Assembly: GCA_963575745.1 (NCBI GenBank)
Contig: CAUYUJ010019626.1
Coordinates: 1-64,000 of the forward strand
DNA length: 64,000 nt
Source of the DNA: Prorocentrum cordatum
Taxonomy: Eukaryota > Sar > Dinophyceae > Prorocentrales > Prorocentraceae
Direction of reading: 5' to 3'
Shown here in pieces: positions 1 through 9,583 of this stretch (its first letter is position 1; every line of letters starts with the position of its first letter). The notes beneath the pieces are model-generated. The model was not told the origin of the DNA, made no database searches, and saw only the letters and a list, made by a program, of their open reading frames with translations. A program made the position numbers and the translations under genes.

Positions 1-368
1 CCCTCAGTTTCAGCCCGCCGGGGAGCCGCGAGCATGTGGGCCCGAACGGCACCGGGGTCCGCAGTCATGGGCGGCGCCGCTTGCGGCTGCGCCCGGCTTG
101 CGGCTTGGCCGGGCTGGGCCGAGCGCCCACCGGGCCGGCCAGGGCGGCGGGCACCTGGGTCCGCAGCGGGCGCGACAAGCTGGCCAGGGCGCCTTCGATC
201 ACAAACGCGAAGTTCGCGTCGACCAGCCCGCCGAACGACAGCGTGGCGGCTGGCGCCCGGTGGAGCTCGGTCAGCAGCTTCGACTCCTTCGCATCCAATT
301 TCATGCTGCTGCTGTGGCCTTACCTCCCCCATCCGTTGCACCTTCTCGTGCTCGCTGAAGTCGCAGTC
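1..368. other. Remnant beyond the 3' end of element 1, no clear gene
   Basis: This stretch follows, on the minus strand, the broken recombinase of element 1. Both strands are open in several frames because of high GC content, but I see no recombinase C-terminal motif or other domain. It is probably decayed element sequence cut by the window edge. Confidence 0.3.
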
Positions 369-900
369 CTAGAAGGAGTCCTCCGTCGCCGTCGCCGGCT
401 TCAGCGCCTCCAGGACCGGGCGAAGCCAGCTCGCGTTGTCGATGATCACCGACACCTCGAACACACCGACCGCGCTTGGGGCCCGATCCACCGCGTCGTG
501 CAGCAGGAGCGCCCACTTGTCGTAGCCAGAGCCCGCCGCCGCCGCCGGCTGGACCTGGCTGCGGCCCCGCAGCCGAAGGGCCCCGCCGGGCCGCCGGAGA
601 CGCAGGAAGCTGATGACCACGCAGATCGCCATCCGCGCATGGCCCCAACTGGCCAGCATCCCGGCAAGCGCGAGGCAGGCGCTCCTCGGCGGCGGCAGCC
701 GCGCGTGGGCTGGGGCCCGGCGAGCCCTGGCGATGGCGCGTCGCTTGGCTCGCGGCAGCACCCGGGCACCGCCTTGCATAGGGGCGGCATCACGTGGCTG
801 AGGGCCGCCAGGAGCTGCGATCCCATGCTGCTATTCTCGCCCATGAGGTACATCCGGTCGAAATACTCCACCAGTAGGACATCCAGCTCTGGCATCGAGC
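369..900 (-). pseudogene. Tyrosine recombinase fragment of DIRS/Ngaro-like element 1
   Basis: Two reading frames together give the N-terminal half of a tyrosine recombinase of the type carried by dinoflagellate DIRS-like retroelements. One frame (about 883-775) has the helical SAM-like segment (LDVLLVEYFDRMYLMGE). The other (779-369) has the start of the catalytic domain, with the arginine region FLRLRRPG and the later GVFEVSVIIDNASWLRPVL stretch. A stop at 369 ends the frame, and no box II (HxxR) or catalytic tyrosine follows, so the enzyme is truncated. In an intact element it would integrate a circular cDNA. Frameshift and truncation mark it as dead. Confidence 0.6.
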
Positions 901-1050
901 TCCAATCCTGGCGGTGGCCCGAGCGGAAGGTCGCGAACGCCTCGAGGCCATCGGCAGGCAGGTGACCACGGCCCGCAGCCGCAACATCTGCCGGGCCATC
1001 ATGCGAGCCCTCATGGCCGTAAGAGCGCGCCCCAGAGAACCATCCGACCT

Positions 1051-1423
1051 CGCCCCTGGAGACCGAGTCAGCGGGGTTCAACTCCGAGGGGGCCCACCGG
1101 ACGGCGAGTCTCGAGCCAGTAGCAGGCGACAGAGCACACACGCGATAGAGACACTGGCGAAGATGGACCGACTTGGCACGTCGTTTGCCCACAGCCAACA
1201 CCAGTGGAAAGTTGTCCGAGAAGATCAGGATACGGCGATCGTGGGCCTTATTACTCCTGAGGACGCTCTTGAAGCCCATGACCAGGGCCTCCCCCTCGAG
1301 AAACAAAATGTTGGGCCCCAGCTCGACATGCGTGGCCGAACGCACAGCTCCAGCAATCAGGGCGTAAGAATTGCCTGGGTACCTCCGAGAACTCCCCCGC
1401 GCAGGCGTCTGGGCCCTCCTCAT
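1051..1423 (-). pseudogene. RNase H C-terminal part, element 1
   Basis: The frame opening at 1423 carries the C-terminal half of a retroelement RNase H: acidic residues in LEGEAL (residues 42-47), D70 in IFSDN and the terminal signature WAPSELNPADSVSRG (residues 110-124). RNase H removes the RNA strand during reverse transcription. The N-terminal half, with its first catalytic Asp, is in another frame ending at 1251, so a frameshift in about 1,340-1,500 splits the domain. It lies between RT and recombinase, the order expected for DIRS/Ngaro elements. Confidence 0.65.
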
Positions 1424-2713
1424 TAGTGGCCCGCACAGGCACCTCCTCCCGCTCCAAGATCATCGCAATCTCCTCGTCCATCCCCAACTCCTTCAAGGCC
1501 CGCTGCCGGGCCCGAGCACCACCCTCGATCTTGAAACGGAACCTCTCCTTCTGGCGGCCTATCCCCTGGACCTGGCCCTGGCTCAACTTGCGGCGAACGA
1601 CCCCCATGCCAAACGGCGACGCGTCTGCGCAAGCGACGTGCGGATGCGAATCAGCTTGAAGATCCACACAGAGCAAGGGTAACAGGTTGCGAACGCACTC
1701 GAGCTCGCGCCTAGCCGACGCCCACAGACGACGCGGCAATGGACCCGCAGCTTGTATGAACGCGTACGTGGCACGCATCAAAGACAGGCACTCTCGACGC
1801 ACCAAGCTTGTCCAAGTGATGTGCCCAGCGACGACGACGAGGAGGTGCCCACTCACCCTCGATCTACTCAACAACTCATCCAATGCGTACCGCAGCCTCC
1901 ACAGCTTGTGCCCCTTGACCAAAAGGAAGCGACCCGCTCTAAGAGACACCCCCAATAACTCCCGGTCCCTGCTGGCCCCCTCGACTTCGTGGACGACTAG
2001 GCCCAGGCCCCTCAGCTGCTTGAGGGCGACGTTCAAACGACTGGCCGCGGCCCCCGGATCAGACCCCAAGCGAGGAAGTTGCCCACGGAAGCGGCAGACG
2101 CGGGCTCCCCAGGAAGCCTCGGAACTACTCCAGGCCTGCCGTCTAATACCTGCTCGTTCCTGCTGAAGCCTCCTCTGTCCAAAGCCCCCTCCAAGACGTT
2201 CTGGCATAGGTGGGGGGCCCGCGAGAAGCCCATCGGCAATGCCCGCACGCAGTGTGACATCATTACGCCGGCCCCCTCGGGGACACCAGGTATGTTGAAC
2301 TTCTGCAAGTACGAGGAGTCTATACAGGGCAAGCTAAACATGTGCTCCATCCCTCTAGAAGGGCGCATATAGTAAAAGGCCACATCCAGATCTCCGCTCG
2401 CAACAAACAAATGACCCCCCTCGGCTTCCAGAGATGCGAAAGCAGACGGGGGCGGAAGACGAGTCGAAGGGGGGTAAAAGGCCACATCCAGATCTCCGCT
2501 CGCAACAAACAAATGACCCCCCTCGGCTTCCAGAGATGCGAAAGCAGACGGGGGCGGAAGACGAGTCGAAGGGGGGTCCACGAACCTACAAGTGGCGATC
2601 CGAGTGTCGAAAACGACGCGCTGTGATCCACTCTTCTTTTTCACAAGAAACAAGCCGAGATTGCCCTGCCGCCCCACGGCGCGCTCCCAAGACAACATCC
2701 CTCGAGAAAACAC
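1251..2713 (-). pseudogene. Reverse transcriptase and RNase H start, element 1
   Basis: The 2713-2033 frame has the RT start (LVKKKSGSQRVVFDTR), motif A (SGDLDVAFYYM) and motif B (RALPMGFSRAPHL). At the expected place of motif C it reads SVGNFLAWG, where related elements have xxDN, so the catalytic Asp appears replaced by Gly. A frameshift near 2,060-2,200 moves the rest to the 2207-1251 frame. That frame contains the thumb/connection region (LLGVSLRAGRFLLVKGHK) and ADASPFGMGVV, the first catalytic Asp of RNase H (residue about 195). Motif A is present twice through a 102-bp in-frame duplication. The copy cannot be active. Confidence 0.75.
2373..2576. repeat. 102-bp in-frame tandem duplication inside the RT gene
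   Basis: Two abutting copies of a 102-bp unit (2373-2474 and 2475-2576) look identical. They duplicate 34 codons, including the motif A Asp. The lack of divergence suggests a recent event in an already dead gene, or an assembly or amplification artefact. Confidence 0.9.
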
Positions 2714-2779
2714 ATCAGCTAGAAACTCAGCACGCCGCCACGGCGAATTCTTGGCGATAATATTGTCTACGGCGGCGCG

Positions 2780-2980
2780 CTACCCGGCATTCGAGAATTC
2801 GCTAGATGGCATCACGGGCGAGTTGCTTGTCATGCTCACCGCGAAGAACCCGGCGACGCACCGCGCGAGAAACAGCGTTAGGAGCAGGAAGGGCGACGAG
2901 GGCACCAGGAGCAGGTAGAGGGAATATGTCACGGTGTCTGCCACCAGGTAGCTCACAACGATGCTTGCTGCTGCCGACAT
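2780..2980 (-). CDS. Short hydrophobic reading frame between Gag and RT, element 1
   Basis: A 66-codon stretch has two strongly hydrophobic segments (SYLVADTVTYSLYLLLV and FLLLTLFLARCVAGFFAV) ahead of the RT domain. It could be a membrane segment belonging to the Gag-Pol junction or a chance product of CT-rich sequence. I do not recognise it, and no start codon is well supported. Confidence 0.25.
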   Translation of the reverse strand: MSAAASIVVSYLVADTVTYSLYLLLVPSSPFLLLTLFLARCVAGFFAVSMTSNSPVMPSSEFSNAG

Positions 2981-3061
2981 TCAAGAGGCCGGATGGGCCC
3001 CGCAGCCCTTCGAGGTTATCCCGCGTGAGGGCCTGGCCCCGAGCCCCCGCCTGGCGTGAGC

Positions 3062-4311
3062 TCACCCCTCGCCTTTCTGGCCCTCCCTGCCCTTCTCGTC
3101 CTTGTCCCTGCCGCCACTGCCAGACGCCCCTGAGGCCAGCTGCCGCTCCTCGCGAGCCTTCCGCAACTCCTTCTGCGCTGAAGCCTCGCGAGCCAGCTCG
3201 GCCGACACGTACTGTTGCAGGGCGGGTGACGCGCAGGCGCCACCTCGTACCTCGGCCGCGCCCATCATAAAGTCACGGTTGATATTCTCGGGCTCGGAAG
3301 AGGCACCTCGAGCACGATACCGCTGCTCTTGCGCCTGGAGCGCCCTCGAGATGAGCTCCGCGCTCGCCAAGTCGCAAGCGTTCAGCTGGTCGTGCGAAAT
3401 CATGGTCTCCAGCAACCTGCTGCGCAGCAAGTGAACTTAGACTCCAGCAGCGCCGGGCTCCAACCCCATCTCAGTCCGCCAGCGCGAGTGGCGCGCGAGC
3501 GGAGTTCCACCGTGGCGCTGGATGCACTGCAGCACCCAATGGGTTGTCCGAGGCCCGCGGACTGGGAAGTCGGCCCACGCATGCTCCGACTGGGCCAGCA
3601 CGCCCTCGCGGAAGTCCAGGAAACGCTGCCCGCGGCCGTCGCGCGTGGTGACCAGCGCGCGCAAGTCGGGCGCGCCGAGGGCAGCGGGCCCTACGCCGAC
3701 CACCGCTGGCGCTGCGGGCGCAGCGGGAGGGGCCGCACCGTCGCCAGCGAGCGCAGCGCCTGCTTCAGGTGCCGCAGCCGGTTGTGCAGCGATGCGAGCA
3801 GCCAGTGCCCCCCCAGCCGCGCCCGCGCCAGCCGCAGGCCCCGCTTCAGCTCCAGCGGCAGGTCCGCCAAGAGCTGCCACGAGACCTGCAAGGCCGCCTC
3901 CCCCTGCCCCAGGGGCAGCTGCGATCGGCGGCGCCACCAGCGCCCCCTGCGCCGCTGCACCTCCAGGCGCGCCCGCGGCGTCTACCAGAGCCACTCCGCC
4001 AAATGCTGCTCCCGCCGCCGGGTCAGCCAGAAGGCGCTGTCCAGCGGCCACGCCCAGGATGTTGCCGGCAGCCAGGTCAAGCAGCAGCGGCCCCGCCGGC
4101 GGGGGCGGGTACCCCGACGCGACGGCCCGCCCAACTGCGCCCCAGGCCTCCGCAGCCGTCGGGAGTCGCCTGAAACGGTGGACGTGGCCACCCGCGAGGG
4201 CGGGCGCGGGTTGCATCCCTGCCCAACAGGTCGCACCACCTCCTCCACGTCAGGCCCCGGAGCTTTCGGCTCCGCGTAGTCGTCGAAGTCGGGCGTCAGG
4301 ATGTAGCTGAG
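3062..4311 (-). pseudogene. Gag-like protein of element 1, stop- and frameshift-damaged
   Basis: Reading from about 4,311, the N-terminus (LTPDFDDYAEPKAPGPDVEE) is in one frame. After a shift near 4,200 the frame 4216-3437 carries a long Ala/Gly/Pro linker and a conserved block (RTTHWVLQCIQRHGGTPLA). An in-frame TAA at 3439-3437 interrupts the conserved C-terminal region, which resumes in the same frame to 3062 (LLETMISHDQLNACDLASAEL, then a charged KELRKAREERQ tail). The C-terminal region aligns by eye with the Gag of the second element (ESMVCTDQLHAPALRSAEL). By analogy it is the structural, nucleic-acid-binding protein of a retroelement; its exact role in dinoflagellate elements is unknown to me. 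Confidence 0.6.
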
Positions 4312-4398
4312 CGCCCCTCGCTCACTGATGGTGAGCCTCTCGTGCCCAGAGCAGCGGCCCCGGCACCCTGCACCTCACGCAATAGAAAGAGCCCGCCA

Positions 4399-4936
4399 TC
4401 AGCAGTCCGTGTCACAGCCGACGGCCTGGCACCTGCTGCGCTCCGGCCTGGCCCGGGCCTGCTCCGCCGCGAGCTTCGCGAAGTCTGGCTCCTCGGGCGC
4501 CTCGAGCCAGGGCGGCGAGCCAGCAAGTGGCTCCGGTCGCCACCTGGGCCGGCACGTCTGCACCTCACCGCCCACCAGCCGCAACGCTGCCTTCAGCGCC
4601 TCCAGCAGTAAGTAGGCTAGCACCCCGAGGCCTAGCTGGAAAGCTACACTAGTTTCGCCCGTCTCGCAGGCCGGGCAAGGGGTACACAGATCGGGGCAAG
4701 TGCTCGATGGCCCTGGCCTCCAGCGCCGCGGCCAGGCACTCTCCCAAGGGCACGCGGGCGGCCTCCCACACGCCCTCGTCGGAGGGTGCCCAGCGGGAAG
4801 GCCCTGGCCGCAGCTCCGCCCGCGGCGGCGCCACAGGCGCGGCAGGCGGCGACCACCACCAGCGCGCCGCGCTCAGAGCACCAATCTGGCAGATGAGATG
4901 CAGGCCGAGTCCGCGAGGGCGCATGAAGTCGGGCAC
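4399..4936 (-). pseudogene. Possible upstream ORF(s) of element 1
   Basis: Two minus-strand frames (4936-4649 and 4623-4399) lie upstream of Gag, where the second element has its Cys-rich membrane ORF. The second frame starts with a hydrophobic helix (LAYLLLEALKAALRLVGG). Similarity to the other element's ORF is positional only, and neither frame has a clear domain. They are probably decayed remains of the first ORF. Confidence 0.3.
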
Positions 4937-5007
4937 GTGCTCTCTTCAAGACTTGAGCGTGGCAAATGCGGCGGGATCCAGGATGGGCTATGCCTGAACA
5001 TGCTAAA

Positions 5008-5200
5008 TGTGACATACATATATATATATATATATACATATATATATGTATATACACATACATGCATGCACACAGACACACACATACATACATACATACA
5101 TACAAACAAACAAACATACATGCATACACAAATACATGAATGCATACATATATACATACAGACATGCGTACATACAGGCATGCGTGCAAACCATCTATAG
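5008..5200. repeat. TA/TACA microsatellite, left flank of the second retroelement
   Basis: A short (TA)n run passes into irregular TACA/CATA tetranucleotides. The same kind of repeat resumes at 20,380 on the other side of the retroelement at 5,203-20,379, which suggests that the element inserted into one microsatellite. Open frames here are repeat artefacts. Confidence 0.85.
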
Positions 5201-5202
5201 AT

Positions 5203-5356
5203 ATGCCTGTTTCGTGTCTCCGCGAAAAGTTAGAAACATTGTCTATTGGCAGCTGTCGGTTGGGTGAGGCTCGCAGCTGGCCGAAAACAATGCCGGCAGC
5301 ACTTCAACAATCAAATCAGCGCGCAGAGCAAGATTATTCAATAATCAATGTCTCCC
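5203..5356 (-). repeat. B2, right terminal repeat of the retroelement
   Basis: This is a 154-bp direct copy of 5,460-5,613 (offset 257) with about four substitutions. It is the outermost 3' sequence of the element on the minus strand and abuts the TACA microsatellite. Confidence 0.85.
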
Positions 5357-5381
5357 AGGAGGTGTTGGGGTGGACGGTGGG

Positions 5382-5461
5382 CCCAAGAAAAACCTAAGCC
5401 GAAGGCTACGGAATACAGACAGCGGCGTACTGACTGGAGGCATTCACGCTTGGCTGATCAT
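5382..5461 (-). repeat. A2, internal copy of the 5' terminal repeat
   Basis: Eighty bases identical by eye to 20,300-20,379 (A1), in the same orientation. It lies between B2 and B1 and shares two bases with B1, as expected for a circle-junction copy. It contains a small hairpin, TAAGCC-GAA-GGCTA. Confidence 0.9.
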
Positions 5462-5613
5462 GCCTGTTTCGTGTCTCCGCCAGAAGTTAGAAACATTGTC
5501 TATTGGCAGCTGTCGGTTGGGTGAGGCTCGCAGCTGGCCGAAAACAATGCCGGCATCACTTCAACAATCAAATCAGCGCGCAGAGCAAGATTATTCAATA
5601 ATCAATGTCTCCC
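5460..5613 (-). repeat. B1, internal copy of the 3' terminal repeat
   Basis: The 154-bp partner of B2, located just 3' of the methyltransferase-like ORF. It is fused directly to A2. Confidence 0.85.
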
Positions 5614-5656
5614 GCATCCGCTATCCTATAGTGTTCTGGCAGGGCACGGAAAAGGG

Positions 5657-6345
5657 CTACAAAGGAGGCGGACTCTGTCTGAGATGCTGAGCCAGGCGTC
5701 GCGAGAAAGCTGCACGAAAACGTCGTGGATACTGCTGGGTCTGCTTGGTACGCCAAACTCCGTGCACTTTGCCGGTCAGAGTCGCATGAGGCTGCTGTGT
5801 GAAGGCGCAGACACCTCTGGTGCCTGTACAACGCCTGCCCAGCGCCTTCATCGCAGGGCAGTGCCACACCAGCAGCCTTGTGGGCTTTTTCCAAGGAGTG
5901 CCGTAGGCGCACTGATCTAGCAACACGTCTTGGTGATCAGAAAATTCAGCCTTCAATTGAAGTAGTCCAGGATGAAGCCAGAGCCTGGACGTCAGTGGGT
6001 TCTCTATGACCACAACGACTCTCCTCGGTAAGAGTTCCCGAAGTAGCTTCACTAATAGCTCTACCATGAGATTTCCCAGCTGCACAGCCTCTCTATCAAC
6101 ATCACGCTCATACTGTGGGTACCCCAACAAGTACTCATCATCATCCCGTAATCTGGGAAGAGGCGGGCGGTCGCGAATGCGAGTCCAAGTTGAGCACGCG
6201 AATCCAACCCAGAGAGCTGCAAACACCCCGCTCAGGCCGAAGCGATTCTCGGCCGCTTTGAAGTCGAAGGCGATGCTCTTGATGACTGCCGCACACGAGA
6301 GGTCGGTCTTTGAGCTGATGGCCGTGCCCCAGCCGACGCCCCCGA
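5657..6345 (-). CDS. Methyltransferase-like protein carried by the retroelement
   Basis: The open frame ends at 5657 and can be followed upstream to about 6,345. Visible motifs are WVGFACSTWTR (residues about 6-16 of the 6226 frame), VVVIENPLTSRLW (71-83), CAYGTPWKKPT (106-116), then C133, C140 and H147 (GVCAFTQQPHATLTG). The Cys-loop plus ENP pattern resembles cytosine-C5 methyltransferase motifs IV and VI. I remember a closely similar domain following the recombinase in dinoflagellate elements, usually with PC rather than AC in the first motif. Capture of DNA methyltransferases by dinoflagellate retrotransposons has been reported. Activity is not shown; the Pro to Ala change may be harmful. 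It lies downstream of the recombinase in element order. Confidence 0.55.
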
Positions 6346-6500
6346 TGCCCTGGCGGCCCGCGCTGTCGAGGATCCCGCGCGTGCCGCATCACAGCTCCTG
6401 GAGGAGCCACGGCGTCCTCCAGCGCAGCGCCCGCCCGGGCTGGGGTCGGAGGACATACCCACCTGAGACCTGATCCACTCTGCCGCGCGAGTCGCGGCGG

Positions 6501-7063
6501 CCTGTTGTGCCGCCGACAGCTTTGCCCACTCCTGCTGCGCCACCCCCGCCGCCTCGGACCGCTTGACGGTCGCGCCCGAGCTCCACCTCCCCCGGCGCTT
6601 GACGTCGAGGAGCGCGCGGACCCCCATGAGGATGTCGTGGGGCGGCCCCGCGCGACGGATCTGGCACAGGCGATGCCGCTGGGATGGAAGCAGCCCGAGC
6701 TGCTCCTGCGAGCGGCCCCACTGAAGGCTGAGCCCCCTCTCGCTGACATCGAACAACTTTGCCAGCCGTTGGCCGCGACATCGCCGATGCTGCGCTGGGC
6801 CCGGTCCTGGGAGGTAGGGGGAGTCGAGGAGCAGCGCCTCGTCGGACACCCCCGCCTTTGACGTCTCCCCGCGGCGCGCGGGGTGTACGTTGAGCACCCA
6901 GTGGCTGCTCGAGCCTCCGGGCGGCACCAGGTCCTCCTCCCTCAAGCTGTGGACGTCCACGGGCCTGAAGTAGCAGACGAACATGGTCAGCAGGCAGAGT
7001 GGGATGGTCCAGTCCTGGAGGCGGTGGTATATGCGCCAAGCGATCCAGCACACCACCTCGAAG
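6501..7063 (-). pseudogene. Tyrosine recombinase, C-terminal part, of the retroelement
   Basis: The frame carries box I arginine (FVCYFRPVDVHSLREEDLV, R31 of the 7056 frame) and a box II region (IRRAGPPHDILMGVRALLDVKRRGRW). At the position of the catalytic tyrosine it reads ATVKRSEAA, where I expect RYE; the codon is TCC rather than TAC. The HxxR histidine also seems lost. The protein continues without gap from the N-terminal half at 15,761 (APAQTVPPVPF joined to EVVCWIAWR) once the insertion 7,064-15,760 plus one TCGAAG is removed. The enzyme would have integrated the element's circular cDNA. Confidence 0.75.
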
Positions 7064-7087
7064 TTGTGTAGCCATTCATGGGAGGTT
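7058..7087. repeat. Target duplicate TCGAAG and left inverted end of the 8.7-kb insertion
   Basis: TCGAAG at 7,058-7,063 is followed by the left inverted end 7,064-7,087. The matching right pair is 15,737-15,766. Confidence 0.85.
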
Positions 7088-7116
7088 CCGCGGTACCCTT
7101 TGGCGTTTGCTTTCGT

Positions 7117-7170
7117 TTCCCTTTTAGTTCCCTTTTGGTTCCCTTTGGTTCCCTTTGGTCCCTTTTCGTT
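7117..7170. repeat. GGTTCCCTTTT subterminal repeat
   Basis: Several imperfect copies of TTCCCTTTTGG lie just inside the left end of the insertion. The same motif in inverted orientation occurs near the right end, and as a palindrome at 11,222-11,340. Confidence 0.7.
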
Positions 7171-7544
7171 CCACGGCGCCGCGCGTTGTCATGATGGCGA
7201 AATCATGTCCTTCTCATCATCACATCACCCGCATCAATCGACTCATTCGCGCCATCGGAGTTTTGCGAGTAGGCGAAATTCGTCCGTGCCAAACTCATTT
7301 GGTCCTTCAGTCTTGAATGAGCGTCTCCCACTGGGCCCAATCCGTGGTGGCGCAAGTAGCAGCCTTGAAATGTCACAACGCCGTCGCGTCGCGTGTAAAG
7401 GCAGCGCGGCACCACCCGCCTTTGATCAGAGGTGGTGGCGAAAGCGGCACCGCGGTCGGCTCTTTTGGCGATTGTCCCTTTGGCCTCCCTTGGAGGGCTC
7501 GCCCACCTCCTTGTGGTGTCTGGAGTTGCGTGCAAATCTACTGC

Positions 7545-7760
7545 AAAAAATCCTCCTCCTCCTCCTCCTCCTCCTCCTCCTCCTCCTCCTCCCCCCCTTC
7601 TCCTCCTCCTCCTCCTTCTCCTCCTCCTCCTCCTCCTCCTCCGCCTCCTCCTCCTCCTCCTCCACCTCCTCCTCCTCCCTCTCCTCCTCCTCCTCCTCGT
7701 CCTCCGGCCCCTCCTCCTCCTCCTCCTCCTCCTCCTCCCTCCTCCCTCCTATCCTCAGAG
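7545..7760. repeat. CCT trinucleotide tract
   Basis: About 200 bp of near-pure (CCT)n. All six-frame ORFs across it are homopolymer artefacts (poly-Ser, Pro, Leu, Glu, Gly or Arg). Confidence 0.9.
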
Positions 7761-7899
7761 CTGTGCCCCATTTGAGGATTGTACTCTCATGCCAGTAAGC
7801 CATAGCTTTTTTATCTCCATATCCTAAGATGGGGTTCTTGGTATTACTTGGACGCTCCTCCTACTGCCTCTTCCTCCTCTTCTGTCCTCCTCCCCTCCT

Positions 7900-8190
7900 C
7901 ATACTCAGACTTACTCATACTCAGACTTACTCATACTCAGACCTACTCATACTCAGACTTACTCACACTCAGACATACTCATACACAGACTTACTCATAC
8001 ACAGACTTACTCACACCCAGACGTACTCATACACAGACTTACTCATACCAGACTTACTCATATTACTCATACAGACTTACTCATACCCAGACGTACACAC
8101 ACAGACTTTCTCATACACAGACCTACTCATACCCAGATTACTCATACACAGACTTACTCATACACAGACTTACTCATACTCAGGCATACA
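7900..8190. repeat. 16-bp minisatellite CAGACTTACTCATACT
   Basis: About 17 imperfect tandem copies of a 16-bp unit, with some 14- or 15-bp variants. Confidence 0.85.
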
Positions 8191-8700
8191 GAAGGCCTCA
8201 GGAAACCACAGGAGGCCCCAGGAGGCAACAGGAAACGCCAGGAGGCCTCGGAAGGCAACAGGAGGCCCCGAGAGGCCCCAGGAGCAGGAGGCCTCAGAAG
8301 GCAACAGGAGTGGCTCCAATCCCATGTGTTTTACGTATGCTCCTATCGATTGGGCCTCACCTGGAGCACGATTCTTTGATGTTCTACGTCTGTTTCTATA
8401 GATGGTCCTTCTCCTGTGAACACAATCCTAATGTTTTACTCATGTTCCTATGTGTTGGGCCTCTCCTGGGGCACGAGTCCTTGGTGTTTTACGCATGTTC
8501 CTATAGATTGCCTTCTCCTGTGGCTCTAATCCGCAATGTTTATGCACGTCTGTTGCTATAGGTTGCGCCCCTCCTGAGGCACGAAACCTCCTAGGAGGTC
8601 CCAGGAGGTCCCAGAGGCCCCTGGAGACCCCAGGAAGCCCCAGTAGGTTTCAGGAGGCCCCAGGAGGCCCCAGGCTCATGCACAGAGACGCGCTCGTACT
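8190..8700. repeat. AGGAGGCCCC repeats around an unremarkable spacer
   Basis: AGGAGGCCCCAGGAGGC-type repeats at 8,190-8,310 and 8,580-8,680 flank sequence with no recognisable gene. Similar GGCCCCAAGAGG repeats recur at 14,480-14,600, 37,600-37,770, 54,100-54,700 and 61,300-61,360. Confidence 0.6.
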
Positions 8701-8919
8701 ACTGAGGCTCATTCACACTCCAATTCATTCGCAGTTAGATTGATGTCCAGACCGTCACAACTGAAGCCCGTTAATATTAGAAAGCGCTTGCGCCTAGACA
8801 TTCACGGCGGACAGGCCCATGCGAGTAGATGCACATATGGGGAGCTCCACGCAGTGAATAATCAGTTTACCAAACGCCACAGCTTTTCTTCATCATTTCT
8901 ATATTTAGCTCGTCAACCT

Positions 8920-9240
8920 CCTCCTACTCCTCCTCCTCCTCCCCTTCTCCTCCTCCTCCTCTTCCCCCCCTCCTCCTCCCTTCTCCCTCCTATCTCATCC
9001 CTCCTACCTCATCCCTCCCCCACCCCCTACGTTCTCCCACTCCCCCCCCCCCCATCCGCGCGCAAAAAGCCATAATTATTTCATCATTGTATTAGAAGCC
9101 ATGTGTTTTTCATCATTCTTATATGCAGCTCCTCCTCCTCCTCCCCCCCTCCTTCTCCTCTTCCTCCTCCTCCTCCTCCTCCTCCTCCCTTTCCTCCTCC
9201 TCCTCCTCCTCTTCCTCCTCCTCCTCCTTTTCCTCGGCTC
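8920..9240. repeat. CCT-rich tracts
   Basis: Two CCT-rich blocks (8,920-9,050 and 9,125-9,235). No gene is seen. Confidence 0.8.
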
Positions 9241-9319
9241 ATGCTCCTCACAACCCATTCAACGAGCGACGTGTGAGCAATGGATTAGCCTCGGACTTCA
9301 AACCGAGGGGGGGCTCCAT

Positions 9320-9530
9320 TCCAGGTGCGTGGCGTCACCTGGGGCAGCGCTGAGCACTACCCACCAGGCCGTCCCCCCCCCCCAAAAAAAAAAAAAAAAC
9401 GGGGGGAGACCACCGAAGCCACTCCCTGGGAGCCGAGGTATGTGGCGTCACCTGGGGCAGCGCACAGCACTACCCACCAGGCCGTGCCCCCCTCAAAAGA
9501 GGGGAGACCACCGAAGCCACTCCCTCTTGA
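9320..9530. repeat. About 105-bp direct duplication
   Basis: GTGGCGTCACCTGGGGCAGC and the following roughly 80 bases occur at about 9,330 and again at about 9,440, separated by an A-run. No coding signal is seen. Confidence 0.7.
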
Positions 9531-9583
9531 TATGGTCCTCAAGCATGTGCCAAGCCAGAAAGACTGAGGACAGAAATCTGGCA

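Noticed and set aside
7545-7760. Poly-Ser, Pro, Leu or Glu proteins
   Set aside because: Product of (CCT)n; the same applies to the GGA/CCT tracts at 10.8-11.4, 24.2-24.4, 26.3-27.1 and 34.2-34.3 kb.
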